The position numbers were made by a program, and so were the translations under genes. A DNA stretch of 64,000 bases from Herbaspirillum rhizosphaerae. Lineage in GTDB: Bacteria > Pseudomonadota > Gammaproteobacteria > Burkholderiales > Burkholderiaceae_D. The stretch is taken from NCBI RefSeq assembly GCF_001189965.1, contig NZ_LFLU01000007.1:170522-234521 (forward strand), read 5' to 3'. The notes beneath the pieces were generated by a model. The model ran no database searches. It had not been told where the DNA came from and was given only the letters and a program-made list of their open reading frames with translations. Positions 44,510 through 53,217 of the stretch are shown piece after piece. Position 1 is the first letter of the stretch. Each line of letters begins with the position of its first letter.

Positions 44510-45628
44510 GTGTCCACCAACTTGTCCCTCTATTCCATCGATATCGACAGCGACCGGCAAGCCATGACGCTGGCGCTGGAGCAAGCCGCACTCGGCATGT
44601 TCACCACCACCCCCAATCCGCGCGTCGGTTGCGTGATCGTCAAGGACCGCCGCATCATCGGCGCCGGCTACACCCAGCCGCCCGGCGGCAACCACGCCGA
44701 AATCCAGGCCATGAAAGATGCGCAGGAACGCGGCAACGATGTGCGCGGCGCCACCGCCTACGTCACGCTGGAACCCTGCAGCCACTTCGGCCGCACGCCG
44801 CCCTGCGCCGATGCCCTGGTCAAGGCCGGGCTCGGCAAGGTGGTCTCCGCCATGACCGATCCCAACCCGCTGGTCGCCGGCAAAGGCCTGGAAAAACTGC
44901 AGGCCGCCGGCATCGCCGTGGTCTCCGGCCTGCTGCAGGAGGCCGCTTATGAAATGAACATCGGCTTCTTCAAACGCATGCAGCACGGCACGCCGTGGAT
45001 ACGCATGAAATCGGCCGCCAGCCTCGACGGCAAGACCGCCCTGCACAACGGCAAAAGCCAGTGGATCACCGGACAGGCGGCGCGCGACGACGGTCATTTC
45101 TGGCGTGCGCGCGCCTGCGCCATCGTCACCGGCATCGGTACCGTCAAGGACGACAACCCGCAGTTGAACGTACGCGCAGTCGACACGCCGCGCCAGCCGC
45201 GCCGCATCGTCATCGACAGCAAGCTGGCCGTCTCGCCTGCCGCCAACATCCTGGCCGGCGGCGGCACCTGGGTATTCACCGCCAGCGAAGACCGCGCAAA
45301 AATTTCCGCATTGGAAGATCAGGGAACCGAAGTTATCGTCCTGCCCAATGCCAATAACAAGGTCGACCTGCCGCGCATGATTGCCGAACTGGGCAAACGC
45401 CAGCTCAACGAAGTCCACATCGAAGCCGGCTCCAAACTCAGCGGCTCCCTGATTCGCGAAGGCTGCGTGGACGAACTGCTGCTGTATTTCGCGCCCACCC
45501 TGCTCGGCGACGGCCGCGGCATGTTCGACCTGCCGGCGCTGGAGGATCTGTCCGGCAAGATCCCGCTGCGCTTCCACGACGTCAAGCAAATCGGCGAAGA
45601 TTTGCGTATCCTTGCACGATTCCGTTAA
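44510..45628 (+). CDS. ribD: Riboflavin biosynthesis deaminase/reductase RibD
   Basis: A 372-residue bifunctional enzyme that deaminates and then reduces the pyrimidine intermediate of riboflavin synthesis. Deaminase zinc ligands: HAE in GNHAEIQAM and the two Cys in EPCSHFGRTPPCADAL (about residues 60-105). The reductase half starts at about 160 (RMKSAASLDGKTAL). GTG at 44510 is used here because ATG at 44564 would shorten the N-terminal helix; neither has a strong ribosome-binding site. No FMN riboswitch precedes it. Confidence 0.93.
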   Translation: MSTNLSLYSIDIDSDRQAMTLALEQAALGMFTTTPNPRVGCVIVKDRRIIGAGYTQPPGGNHAEIQAMKDAQERGNDVRGATAYVTLEPCSHFGRTPPCADALVKAGLGKVVSAMTDPNPLVAGKGLEKLQAAGIAVVSGLLQEAAYEMNIGFFKRMQHGTPWIRMKSAASLDGKTALHNGKSQWITGQAARDDGHFWRARACAIVTGIGTVKDDNPQLNVRAVDTPRQPRRIVIDSKLAVSPAANILAGGGTWVFTASEDRAKISALEDQGTEVIVLPNANNKVDLPRMIAELGKRQLNEVHIEAGSKLSGSLIREGCVDELLLYFAPTLLGDGRGMFDLPALEDLSGKIPLRFHDVKQIGEDLRILARFR

Positions 45629-45645
45629 TTTATCTGGGCTTCAAC

Positions 45646-46260
45646 ATGTTTACAGGCATCGTCGCCGCTGTCGGCAAAATCACTTCCGTTCAACCCCTGG
45701 GCAACACCGCCGACGCCGGCGTGCGCCTCGACATCGATGCCGGCGCGCTGCCGATGGACGACGTCGCGCTGGGTGATTCGATTGCCCTCAACGGCGCCTG
45801 CATGACCGTGGTCGAAAAGACCGCCAAAGGCTTCACCGTCGACGTCTCGCGCGAAAGCCTCAACCTCACCGCCGGTCTCGATGCCGCCGGCGAAGTCAAC
45901 CTGGAAAAAGCCCTGACCCTGGCCGAACGCCTCGGCGGCCATCTGGTGTCCGGCCACGTCGACGGCCTCGGCGTGGTGCGCAAGTTCGAACCGGTCGGCG
46001 AATCCTGGGAACTGATCGTCGAAGCGCCGGCGGCGCTCGGCAAGTACCTGGCCTACAAAGGCTCGATCGTCGTCAACGGCGTCTCGCTCACCGTCAACCG
46101 CGTGGAAGACGTCGCCGGCGGCTGCCGCTTCTCCATCAACCTGATCCCGCACACGATCCAGGTCACCACGCTCAAGCACCTGAAGGTCGACAGCAAGGTC
46201 AATCTGGAAATCGATCTGATTGCGCGTTATGTCGAGCGCATGCTGTCCGCCGCCAAGTAA
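45646..46260 (+). CDS. ribE: Riboflavin synthase alpha chain
   Basis: A 204-residue two-repeat lumazine-binding protein that converts two 6,7-dimethyl-8-ribityllumazine into riboflavin. The N-terminal MFTGIVAAVG, the repeat motifs LNGACMTVV and VNGVSLTVN, and GHLVSGHVDGLG are diagnostic. It starts 17 nt after ribD, so the two form an operon. Followed by an old-yellow-enzyme gene with its own promoter. Confidence 0.95.
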   Translation: MFTGIVAAVGKITSVQPLGNTADAGVRLDIDAGALPMDDVALGDSIALNGACMTVVEKTAKGFTVDVSRESLNLTAGLDAAGEVNLEKALTLAERLGGHLVSGHVDGLGVVRKFEPVGESWELIVEAPAALGKYLAYKGSIVVNGVSLTVNRVEDVAGGCRFSINLIPHTIQVTTLKHLKVDSKVNLEIDLIARYVERMLSAAK

Positions 46261-46418
46261 TTCCCATCAAATGAATCCGGACAGGCTGCGGTCTGTCCGG
46301 CTACATCCTCTTTTTCCGCTCGCTCCTGCTGCTCCCTGCCCTCATTACCTTCTGCAGGGTTGAAAATACAGACCCCGTCTCCACATAGCTCATAGTTCCA
46401 CAAAGCAAGAATCCGCAT

Positions 46419-46449
46419 TTAGACGACCGGTCTAATTTTAAGGTATGAT
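46419..46449 (+). promoter_or_regulatory. TetR/NemR-like operator overlapping a promoter
   Basis: TTAGAC-GACCG-GTCTAA (46419-46435) is a 6-bp-arm inverted repeat of the TAGAC...GTCTA type seen at NemR-like sites. Nine bases on lies TATGAT (46444-46449), a good -10, with TTAGAC positioned near a -35. A repressor here would block the promoter of the downstream flavin reductase. No tetR gene is adjacent in the window. Confidence 0.65.
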
Positions 46450-46496
46450 GAAACTCAGTCGCGATGCCGCGATCCGGATTTCCAGGCTTCCGTTTT

Positions 46497-46525
46497 AAAG
46501 ACAGTGATACCCCCACTGTCTTTTT
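46497..46525 (+). terminator. Stem-loop in the old-yellow-enzyme leader
   Basis: AAAGACAGTG (46497-46506) pairs with CACTGTCTTT (46514-46523), followed by TTCATTTTC. It is downstream of the presumed promoter and only 10 nt ahead of the ribosome-binding site. It may end read-through from ribDE or act as an attenuator of the nemA-like gene. Confidence 0.55.
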
Positions 46526-46548
46526 CATTTTCAAAAAAGGATATGTTC

Positions 46549-47634
46549 ATGACATCTTTATTCGATCCCATCAAGTTCGGCGACATCGCCCTTGCCAATC
46601 GCGTCGTCATGGCGCCGCTGACACGCAGCCGCGCTATCGACGGCCTCAAGCCCGGTCCAATGACGGTCGATTATTATCGCCAGCGCGCGACTGCCGGCCT
46701 GATCATTGCGGAAGCGACCCAGATCTCGCCGATGGCCCAGGGCTATATCGGCACGCCGGGCATTCATTCCGAAGAACAAGTCGCCGCATGGCGCGAAGTC
46801 ACCAATGCCGTGCATGCAGCCGGCGGCAAGATCGTGCTGCAACTGTGGCACGTCGGCCGTATCTCGCACAGCTCGTTGCTGCCGGACGGCGCAGCGCCGG
46901 TTTCCTCGACCAACCGCGCCGCCAACGCCAAGACCTTCACCGCCGACGGCTATTCCGACGTGTCGACGCCGCGTGCGCTGCGCGACGACGAACTGCCGGG
47001 CCTGGTGGAAGACTATCGCAAGGCTGCACGCAATGCGATCGAAGCCGGCTTCGACGGCGTTGAAGTGCATGCCGCCAATACGTATCTGCTGGAGCAATTC
47101 CTGCGCGACAGCGTCAACGACCGCAGCGGTCCTTACGGCGGCAGCATTCAGAACCGCGCGCGCCTGCTGATCGAAGTGATGCAAGCCGTCACCAAGGAAA
47201 TCGGCGGCGGCCGCACCGGCATTCGCCTGAGCCCGATGACCACCTTCAACGACACCGCACTCGACAGCGCGCCGCAAGCGCTCTACAACTATGTGGTGGA
47301 ACAGATCGCACCGCTGGGTCTGGCTTACCTGCACGTGGTCGAAGGTGAAACCGGCGGCGTACGCCAGCCGGCCGGCACCAGCTTCGACTACGCCGTGCTG
47401 CGCAGCCGCTTCCCGGGCGCCTTCCTCGTCAACAACGGCTTTAGCGGCAGCGAAGCGCAATCGGTGCTGAGCGACAAGCTGGTCGATGCCGTGGCGTTCG
47501 GTCGTTTGTTCATCGCCAATCCGGATCTGGTGCGTCGTTTGCGCGAATCCAAGCCGCTCAATACGCTGCGCGAAGAAGGCATGTACGGCGGCGGCGCGGA
47601 AGGCTATATCGACTATCCTGCGCTGCCTGCATAA
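46549..47634 (+). CDS. nemA: Old yellow enzyme / N-ethylmaleimide reductase type
   Basis: A 361-residue FMN-dependent ene-reductase. Motifs: VVMAPLTRSRA near the N-terminus, LWHVGRISH, GFDGVEVHAANTYLLEQFLRD with the FMN/substrate His-Asn pair, DRSGPYGGSIQNRARL, and the C-terminal VAFGRLFIANPDL. ATG 46549 is preceded by AAAAAAGGATATG; an ATG at 46543 is too close to that site. The operator overlapping the promoter suggests induction by electrophiles. Uses FMN made by the upstream rib genes. Confidence 0.93.
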   Translation: MTSLFDPIKFGDIALANRVVMAPLTRSRAIDGLKPGPMTVDYYRQRATAGLIIAEATQISPMAQGYIGTPGIHSEEQVAAWREVTNAVHAAGGKIVLQLWHVGRISHSSLLPDGAAPVSSTNRAANAKTFTADGYSDVSTPRALRDDELPGLVEDYRKAARNAIEAGFDGVEVHAANTYLLEQFLRDSVNDRSGPYGGSIQNRARLLIEVMQAVTKEIGGGRTGIRLSPMTTFNDTALDSAPQALYNYVVEQIAPLGLAYLHVVEGETGGVRQPAGTSFDYAVLRSRFPGAFLVNNGFSGSEAQSVLSDKLVDAVAFGRLFIANPDLVRRLRESKPLNTLREEGMYGGGAEGYIDYPALPA

Positions 47635-47692
47635 GAAGCCTCAGGCGTATGAAAAACTCCGCGGCATCACGCGGAGTTCGCAGTAAAAAAAT

Positions 47693-47724
47693 AAAACGCC
47701 GTCGGTATCATCGACGGCGTTTTT
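47693..47724. terminator. Bidirectional terminator
   Basis: CGCCGTCG (47697-47704) pairs with CGACGGCG (47712-47719); A-rich flank and T-run. A smaller stem CTCCGCG/CGCGGAG lies just before. It serves nemA and the convergent HD-GYP gene. Confidence 0.9.
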
Positions 47725-48964
47725 ATTTGCTTTTTTCTTTCCCCACATCCAGATCCAGATGATCGCGCGCGGCCAGCTGACCGGCCCAGAGCGATTCCAG
47801 GCTGGGCAGGTTCCAGCGTTCGCGCGACTCCCTGCCGACGATGCTGTCCTTCACCGCAGGGTCGGACAAGTCCACCAGCTCCACATCGATCGGTCCCGGC
47901 GGTTCTTCGCGAAAGAATACCCTGACAATCGGCTTGGTCAGCGAGGCCTTGGTTTGTTCGACGACGACGGCGAGCCGCCCTGAACTCAGCTTGACCAGCG
48001 CGCCGGTCGGATAGATGCCGAGACTCTTGACGAAGGCCGACAACACGGTCTGGTCGAAATGCCCCTTCCACGACGCCATGCGCGCCAGCGACTCGGCGGG
48101 ATCCCAGCCGTCCTTGTAGGGACGATTGGAGGTGATGGCGTCATACACGTCGCACACCGCACCCATGCGCGCGAGCAGCGAGAGTTTGCCGCCGCTCACG
48201 CCTTCCGGATAGCCGCCGCCGTCGATGCGTTCGTGATGATGCAGGCAAACTTCGCCGGCCGCCGCGGGAATGCTCCGGTCGCCCGTCAGAAAAGCATGGC
48301 CCAGCACCGTATGCCGTTTGATGATGGTGAATTCTTCGTCGCTCAGCTGGCTGGGCTTGTTGAGGATTTCAGCCGGCGTCAGCGCCTTGCCGATGTCGTG
48401 CAGCAAACCCGCGATGCCGGCCTCCCGGCAAGCCTCTTCGTCGAACCCCAGCGTGCGGCCGAGCGAGACCATCAGCGCACAGACAGCGACGGAATGCATA
48501 TAGGTGTAATCGTCGCTGGTCTTCAGGCGCGCCAGGCTGATCAGGGCGCCGGGGTTGCGCAACACCGATGCAGCGATGTCGGCCACCAGCGGCAGGCAAC
48601 TGTCGACGTTGATGGCGTTTCCCAGACGGACTTCATTGAACATCGAGATCGTTGCCGCGCGCGCGCTTTTGCACAGGATGGCGGCGCGTTCGAGTTCTTC
48701 GTCGAAGCTTGTCGCTTCCGGTTCCGCCTCCGTTTCAGGCAATTCGAAGGCCTCTTCCTGCGCCTTCTTGCTGACGTCGCGCCCCTTGCTGAGATCGATC
48801 CAGCAAGTCTCGATGCCGGATGTCCAGGCCGCCTGCAGATCGGCATAATCGCGCAGCAGGAATTTGCTCTTCCAGAACGGATTCTTGATCCAGGCTTCAT
48901 CGAAACCGTGCAGATACATTCCCAATCGAAGATCGGCGACATTGATTTTCTTGAGATGGCTCAT
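47723..48964 (-). CDS. HD-GYP phosphodiesterase with DUF3391 domain
   Basis: A 413-residue protein. N-terminal DUF3391 (about 1-105; INVADLRLGMYLHGFD, SGIETCWIDLSKG), then an HD-GYP domain (about 140-320). The HD pair is in LLHDIGKALTP and the GYP motif in HHERIDGGGYPEG, all ligands intact, so it is probably an active c-di-GMP phosphodiesterase. A C-terminal domain of 80 residues follows (GALVKLSSGRLAVVVEQ). Start at 48964 has AGGAAAAG upstream. Confidence 0.93.
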   Translation of the reverse strand: MSHLKKINVADLRLGMYLHGFDEAWIKNPFWKSKFLLRDYADLQAAWTSGIETCWIDLSKGRDVSKKAQEEAFELPETEAEPEATSFDEELERAAILCKSARAATISMFNEVRLGNAINVDSCLPLVADIAASVLRNPGALISLARLKTSDDYTYMHSVAVCALMVSLGRTLGFDEEACREAGIAGLLHDIGKALTPAEILNKPSQLSDEEFTIIKRHTVLGHAFLTGDRSIPAAAGEVCLHHHERIDGGGYPEGVSGGKLSLLARMGAVCDVYDAITSNRPYKDGWDPAESLARMASWKGHFDQTVLSAFVKSLGIYPTGALVKLSSGRLAVVVEQTKASLTKPIVRVFFREEPPGPIDVELVDLSDPAVKDSIVGRESRERWNLPSLESLWAGQLAARDHLDLDVGKEKSK

Positions 48965-49276
48965 CTTTTCCTGCGGCAATGCAACCGTATTGTCCCCGCG
49001 CCTGCATCCTGCGCTGCCGCCGGAACCGCCGCAGCAACCAGGAGAATGCGCAACCATGTGGCCGATATGTCCACGATATAAGCATTACATGGAAGACAAT
49101 ATCGCAACAATAGGAAAATCCCCTAAATACAAATGTCCCATCGGGAAACGCGCTGCAAAATGATGCCGGGGGATGTACGAAAAAGAAGAAAACACGCGCT
49201 CGCCAAGGGACCGCAGGTGCAGCACCCATTGGACGCAAAGCCATCAGCCGGATGTAAAGCGCCGCCGGAGTGTGGC
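48965..49276 (-). other. Intergenic region between GGDEF and HD-GYP genes
   Basis: 312 bases, locally AT-richer near 49075-49140, with no supported gene and no clear terminator. It probably holds the promoter of the HD-GYP gene. Small rightward frames exist but have no ribosome-binding site. Confidence 0.35.
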
Positions 49277-50818
49277 TTATTTGCTCGTGATTTTCGGCAA
49301 CGAAAAACTGGCGACCTGATTGTGCCCGCGTTGCTGTGCGGTGTTCAAGGCATGGTCGGCCGACCGTATCAGGTCGGCGCCAATATCGTTCGCATCCACC
49401 GGGTCCAGGCAACTGACGCCGATGCTGACGGTCACCACGCCCTCGTCGCTTTCCCAATGCGGCACCGCCAGATCGCGCACCGCCTCGCAGAGTTTTTCGG
49501 CAAAGCCGACTGCCGCCAGTTGCGTGCAATTCGGCAAGATGACGCAGAACTGCTCTTCCCCGTAACGCGCGGCCAGATAAGGCGATTGTCGCAGGCTCGT
49601 CTTGATTGCCGCAGCGATGCTGCGCAGGCATTGGTCGCTGTTGGTATGACCGTACAGATGGCTGAACACTTTGAAACGATCGATATCCAGCATCATGATC
49701 GAGAGCGCCGTCTGTCCGTCCCTGGCGTGTTCGAGTTCGCTCTTTAGCAGCGCATCGAATTGCCGACGATTCGGCAAGCCGGTCACCTCATCCTTCAAGG
49801 CCAGTTGTTCGAGCGACTGGTTCAGGCGCTCGGCCTTTGCCTGCGCATCCAGCGCATCGATCTCGGCCTTGGAGCGGCGGCTTACCTGCGTGATCAGTTT
49901 ATTGCCGGCAAACAGCAAGGCGACCAGCAGCAGCGCCACACTGCCGCCATGCAACAGCGACTCGCGCCACCAGCCGGCCAGGACTTCATCCTCGGATTTT
50001 GCGACTGCGACAAACAGCGGGTAACTGGCGACGCTGCGATACACGTTGATACGCGTAACGCCGTCCTGGGATGACTTGATCAGCGCCGTGCCGGTCAGCG
50101 GATTGGCCTGGTATTCGCGAAACAGGACGGTGCCGCTCATGTTTTTACCGGCGAATTCGTCGCGCATCGGGCGGCGGTACAGCAAGATGCCGTCCGCACG
50201 GACCAGCACGATGGCGCCGGCGCTGCCGATGTCGAAGGTGCGATAGAATTTTTCGAGATAGGCCATATCGATGTTGGCGACGACCACGCCGCCAAAACTG
50301 CCGTCAGGCCGGTTGTAGCGCCGACTGATGGTGAAGCCCCAGCGGCCGCTGGATCTGCTGAGTATGGGCGCGTCGATATGGGGATCGAGATCCGCATGGT
50401 TGCGGTGATAAAGAAAATAGGCGCGGTCGCGCCCGTTCAATTCCTTGTCCAGCTTTTCCTGCGATGTCAGGATCAGATTGCCGTCCTGATCCAATACATA
50501 CACGCCGTCGATTTGCGGCAACGAACTCAGCCGCGCGCGCAATGCCTGGTGCGTGCGTTGCGCCCCCTCGGGCGATCCGCCGTCGCGCGGCCAGCGTTCA
50601 AGCACACCGCCGATGACGATGTCGGCTTCTTTCAGCGTATCTTCAGCATGCTGCGCCAGGGCGCGCGTAACGTTGGAGATGGATGCCCGGCTTTCTTCTA
50701 CCTGCGCCTTGCGGCTGTAGGTGATTCCCCACATTTCAAGAACCACAATCGCCAGTGCAATGGCAGCAATGAAAATTCGTGCTCGCGTTCCTGTTGCAAC
50801 GTCATTTTTGTCTGACAT
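49277..50818 (-). CDS. Membrane GGDEF protein with altered signature
   Basis: A 513-residue protein: TM1 at about 12-32, a periplasmic dCache-like sensor (35-280; GVYVLDQDGNLILTS and GGVVVANIDMAYLEKFY), TM2 at about 287-306, a coiled coil and a GGDEF domain (about 340-510). The signature loop reads GEEQF (420-424) instead of GGDEF/GGEEF, and GHxxGD is GHTNSD. The RxxD inhibitory site is RQSP. LDIDRFK and VSIGVS are kept. Activity as a diguanylate cyclase is doubtful. Same direction as the downstream HD-GYP gene. Confidence 0.9.
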   Translation of the reverse strand: MSDKNDVATGTRARIFIAAIALAIVVLEMWGITYSRKAQVEESRASISNVTRALAQHAEDTLKEADIVIGGVLERWPRDGGSPEGAQRTHQALRARLSSLPQIDGVYVLDQDGNLILTSQEKLDKELNGRDRAYFLYHRNHADLDPHIDAPILSRSSGRWGFTISRRYNRPDGSFGGVVVANIDMAYLEKFYRTFDIGSAGAIVLVRADGILLYRRPMRDEFAGKNMSGTVLFREYQANPLTGTALIKSSQDGVTRINVYRSVASYPLFVAVAKSEDEVLAGWWRESLLHGGSVALLLVALLFAGNKLITQVSRRSKAEIDALDAQAKAERLNQSLEQLALKDEVTGLPNRRQFDALLKSELEHARDGQTALSIMMLDIDRFKVFSHLYGHTNSDQCLRSIAAAIKTSLRQSPYLAARYGEEQFCVILPNCTQLAAVGFAEKLCEAVRDLAVPHWESDEGVVTVSIGVSCLDPVDANDIGADLIRSADHALNTAQQRGHNQVASFSLPKITSK

Positions 50819-51017
50819 GGTTCTTGAGTGAAATAAAAAGTGGCTCCAGCAGCATAGTATTTTGAAAACATCGGCAGCGATACAACTATTAGCAGCGCCT
50901 GTCCGCCCCGCCCGGCCAGGGCATAAGATGAGCGCCGCGTGATAAAGTTAATAAAAGGAAACGCGATCCGATAGCGCTCCTTGTCTTGTCAATCCCATCA
51001 TTCCAGAGGCCTTCCCC

Positions 51018-52931
51018 TTGTCGAGTCAACCAGAACCCCGGCGCCAAACCAATCAAGTGGCAGGCATCCTCGGCACGGCGACCGTACTCGCCCTGCTCTA
51101 CTTCGGGCGCGACGTACTGATCCCGATTACGCTCGCCATCATCCTCAGCCTGCTGATCACGCCCTTCATCCATCGCCTGCGCCGGATCGGCCTGGGCCAG
51201 ACCCTGTCGGTCGGCGTCGCGGTGGTGACGCTGGCCCTGTCGCTGGCGGCGGTCGGCCTGGTCATCGGCGTGCAGGTGGTGCGCATCGGCGGCAGCCTGC
51301 CGCAATATGCCGACACCATTCGCAGCAAGGTCAATGTGCTCGATCAGCTGACGCTGGGCAAGCTCGGCGAACTCAACGGCCAGGCCGGACGCTGGATCGA
51401 TCATCTCTCCGATGAAAAGGATGCCAAGGCGACCGCCTCTGTCGGCGCCGCCCCGGCATTGCGCGCCGGCAGCAACGTCCCCATTCCGGTCGAAATCCAT
51501 GCGCCGCCGCAAAAGCCGCTGCAACTGCTGACCCGCATCGCATCGTCGGTATGGGCGCCGCTGGAAACGGCCGGCATCGTCTTCGTGGTACTGATCTTTG
51601 TCTTGCTGGAACACGAAGCCTTGCGCGATCGCTTCATCCGCCTGGCCGGCGGCAATGACCTGCGCGCCACGACGATTGCAGTCAACGACGCCGGCGAGCG
51701 CTTGTCGCGCTTCTTCGTATCGCAGTTCGCGGTCAACATCGGCGTCGGCGTGCTGGTGTGGCTAGGCCTGAGCATCCTCGGCCTGTCGCAGGCTTTGCTG
51801 TGGGGCGCGATGGCGGCGATCCTGCGTTTCATCCCCTATGTCGGCGTGTGGATCGCGGCCTTCTGCGCGACCTTGCTGGCGGCGGCGATTTCGCCGGGCT
51901 GGTCGCTGGCGGTGATGACGCTGATGCTGTTCCTGGTGATCGAAGTCGTGTTCGCGCAACTGGTCGAGCCCAAGCTGTACGGCCACACCACCGGCTTGTC
52001 GCCGTTGTCGGTCGTGATTGCGGCGATTTTTTGGAGCTGGATCTGGGGGCCGGTCGGGCTGGTGCTGTCGACGCCGCTGACCTTGTGCCTGGTGGTCGCG
52101 GGCAGATATTTCCGCGCGCTCAACATGTTTGAAATCCTGCTCGGCGAAATTCCCGCGCTGACCTTGCCGCAGAATTTTTATCAGCGCGCGCTCTCCGGCG
52201 ATACGCAGGAAATCATCGCCAGCGCGCGCCAGATCCTCAAGCGCAAATCCTTTGCCGCCTATTGCGACTCGGTACTGGTACCGGCGCTGCATCTGGCGCG
52301 CGCGGACCTGGACGCCAATGCCATCAGCAAGGGCGAACAACTGAAAGTCGGCACCGCCATCGCCTCCGTCATCGAAGCGCTCGGCGAGAATCCGAAGTGG
52401 TGGCGGCAGTACACCCGCATCTCCATGCTGGAAGACGTCAACATCGGACGCCAGCTGCGCCGTCGCCGCGAAGCCGTCATCGGCGGCACGCAAGGTTCTT
52501 TCGACGTGCCGGCCGGCACCATCGTGCTGGGGATCGGCGCCGGCTCCGGCGGCGACGAGCTGGCCGCGGAAATCCTGGTGCGCATCCTGCGCAAACAGAA
52601 TGTAGACGGTCGCCACGTCACGCTCGGCGAAATGGGCGATGCGCCGCCGCCCGACGTCAAGCCCGGCATCGTTGCGATGTTCTGCCTGGTCAGCATCGAG
52701 CCGGTCAAGGAACAGGCGCAGATCGAAGCTGCACTGATGCAGATGACGCAGCGCCTGCCGCATGTCAAGCAGCTGGTGCTGCAGATCGCCAGCCCGTTCG
52801 AGCAATTGCAGCTGCAGGACAATGCCATCGACGGCGCGCATGAAGTCGTGCATTCGTTTGAGGAAGCGGTGCAGAGCTGCCTGCGCAACTTGCACGTCTA
52901 TGACAAGCCGGGACTCATCAGCAAGATCTGA
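51018..52931 (+). CDS. AI-2E/PerM family transporter with C-terminal soluble extension
   Basis: A 637-residue protein. Residues 15-380 are an AI-2E/PerM permease with about seven to eight hydrophobic helices (ATVLALLYFGRDVLIPITLAIILSLLITPFI, VVLIFVLLEHEALRDRFIRL, GAMAAILRFIPYVGVWIAA, EPKLYGHTTGLSPL). The remaining 250 residues are soluble, helical and end with a fold resembling a sensor (GTIVLGIGAGSGGDELAAEIL). The start is TTG 51018 after AGAGGCC. Family members export or import small molecules or sodium; the ligand is unknown. Divergent from the GGDEF gene. Confidence 0.9.
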   Translation: MSSQPEPRRQTNQVAGILGTATVLALLYFGRDVLIPITLAIILSLLITPFIHRLRRIGLGQTLSVGVAVVTLALSLAAVGLVIGVQVVRIGGSLPQYADTIRSKVNVLDQLTLGKLGELNGQAGRWIDHLSDEKDAKATASVGAAPALRAGSNVPIPVEIHAPPQKPLQLLTRIASSVWAPLETAGIVFVVLIFVLLEHEALRDRFIRLAGGNDLRATTIAVNDAGERLSRFFVSQFAVNIGVGVLVWLGLSILGLSQALLWGAMAAILRFIPYVGVWIAAFCATLLAAAISPGWSLAVMTLMLFLVIEVVFAQLVEPKLYGHTTGLSPLSVVIAAIFWSWIWGPVGLVLSTPLTLCLVVAGRYFRALNMFEILLGEIPALTLPQNFYQRALSGDTQEIIASARQILKRKSFAAYCDSVLVPALHLARADLDANAISKGEQLKVGTAIASVIEALGENPKWWRQYTRISMLEDVNIGRQLRRRREAVIGGTQGSFDVPAGTIVLGIGAGSGGDELAAEILVRILRKQNVDGRHVTLGEMGDAPPPDVKPGIVAMFCLVSIEPVKEQAQIEAALMQMTQRLPHVKQLVLQIASPFEQLQLQDNAIDGAHEVVHSFEEAVQSCLRNLHVYDKPGLISKI

Positions 52932-52954
52932 AACCTCTCAGCCTGAACAGGATG

Positions 52955-52986
52955 GCCGCCGACGACTTTTGCCGGCGGCTTTTTTT
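52955..52986 (+). terminator. Rho-independent terminator after PerM gene
   Basis: GCCGCCG (52955-52961) pairs with CGGCGGC (52973-52979), followed by seven T (52980-52986). Confidence 0.9.
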
Positions 52987-53196
52987 GCGTATTTTCAAAA
53001 CTGACTATGTGCTGACAAAAAAGCGAATTACTTATTTTCAATATCGCTTATAGCCTTTTATTCTGGAACATTTATTGCATTTAGAAAGCAAGTCGATACC
53101 CAGTCAACTCTGCAAACCCAAGCCCATAGCGACTTTCAGATACTGACAAATCGCTGAAGAAATGCCGCACAGCAAACAGATCCACGCGATTCTATC

Positions 53197-53202
53197 TATA
53201 AT
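53197..53202 (+). promoter_or_regulatory. Candidate -10 box TATAAT upstream of the palindrome
   Basis: A perfect TATAAT lies 15 nt before the nested palindrome, in the gap between the PerM terminator and the DUF3311/symporter pair. No good -35 is at the right distance, so it is weak evidence. If used, the palindrome would be in the 5' leader of the symporter mRNA. Confidence 0.3.
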
Positions 53203-53217
53203 TGCGCTGCAATTTTG

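Noticed and set aside
44474..44510. Possible FMN riboswitch before ribD
   Set aside because: Only 36 bases separate fimT and ribD; no RFN element could fit.
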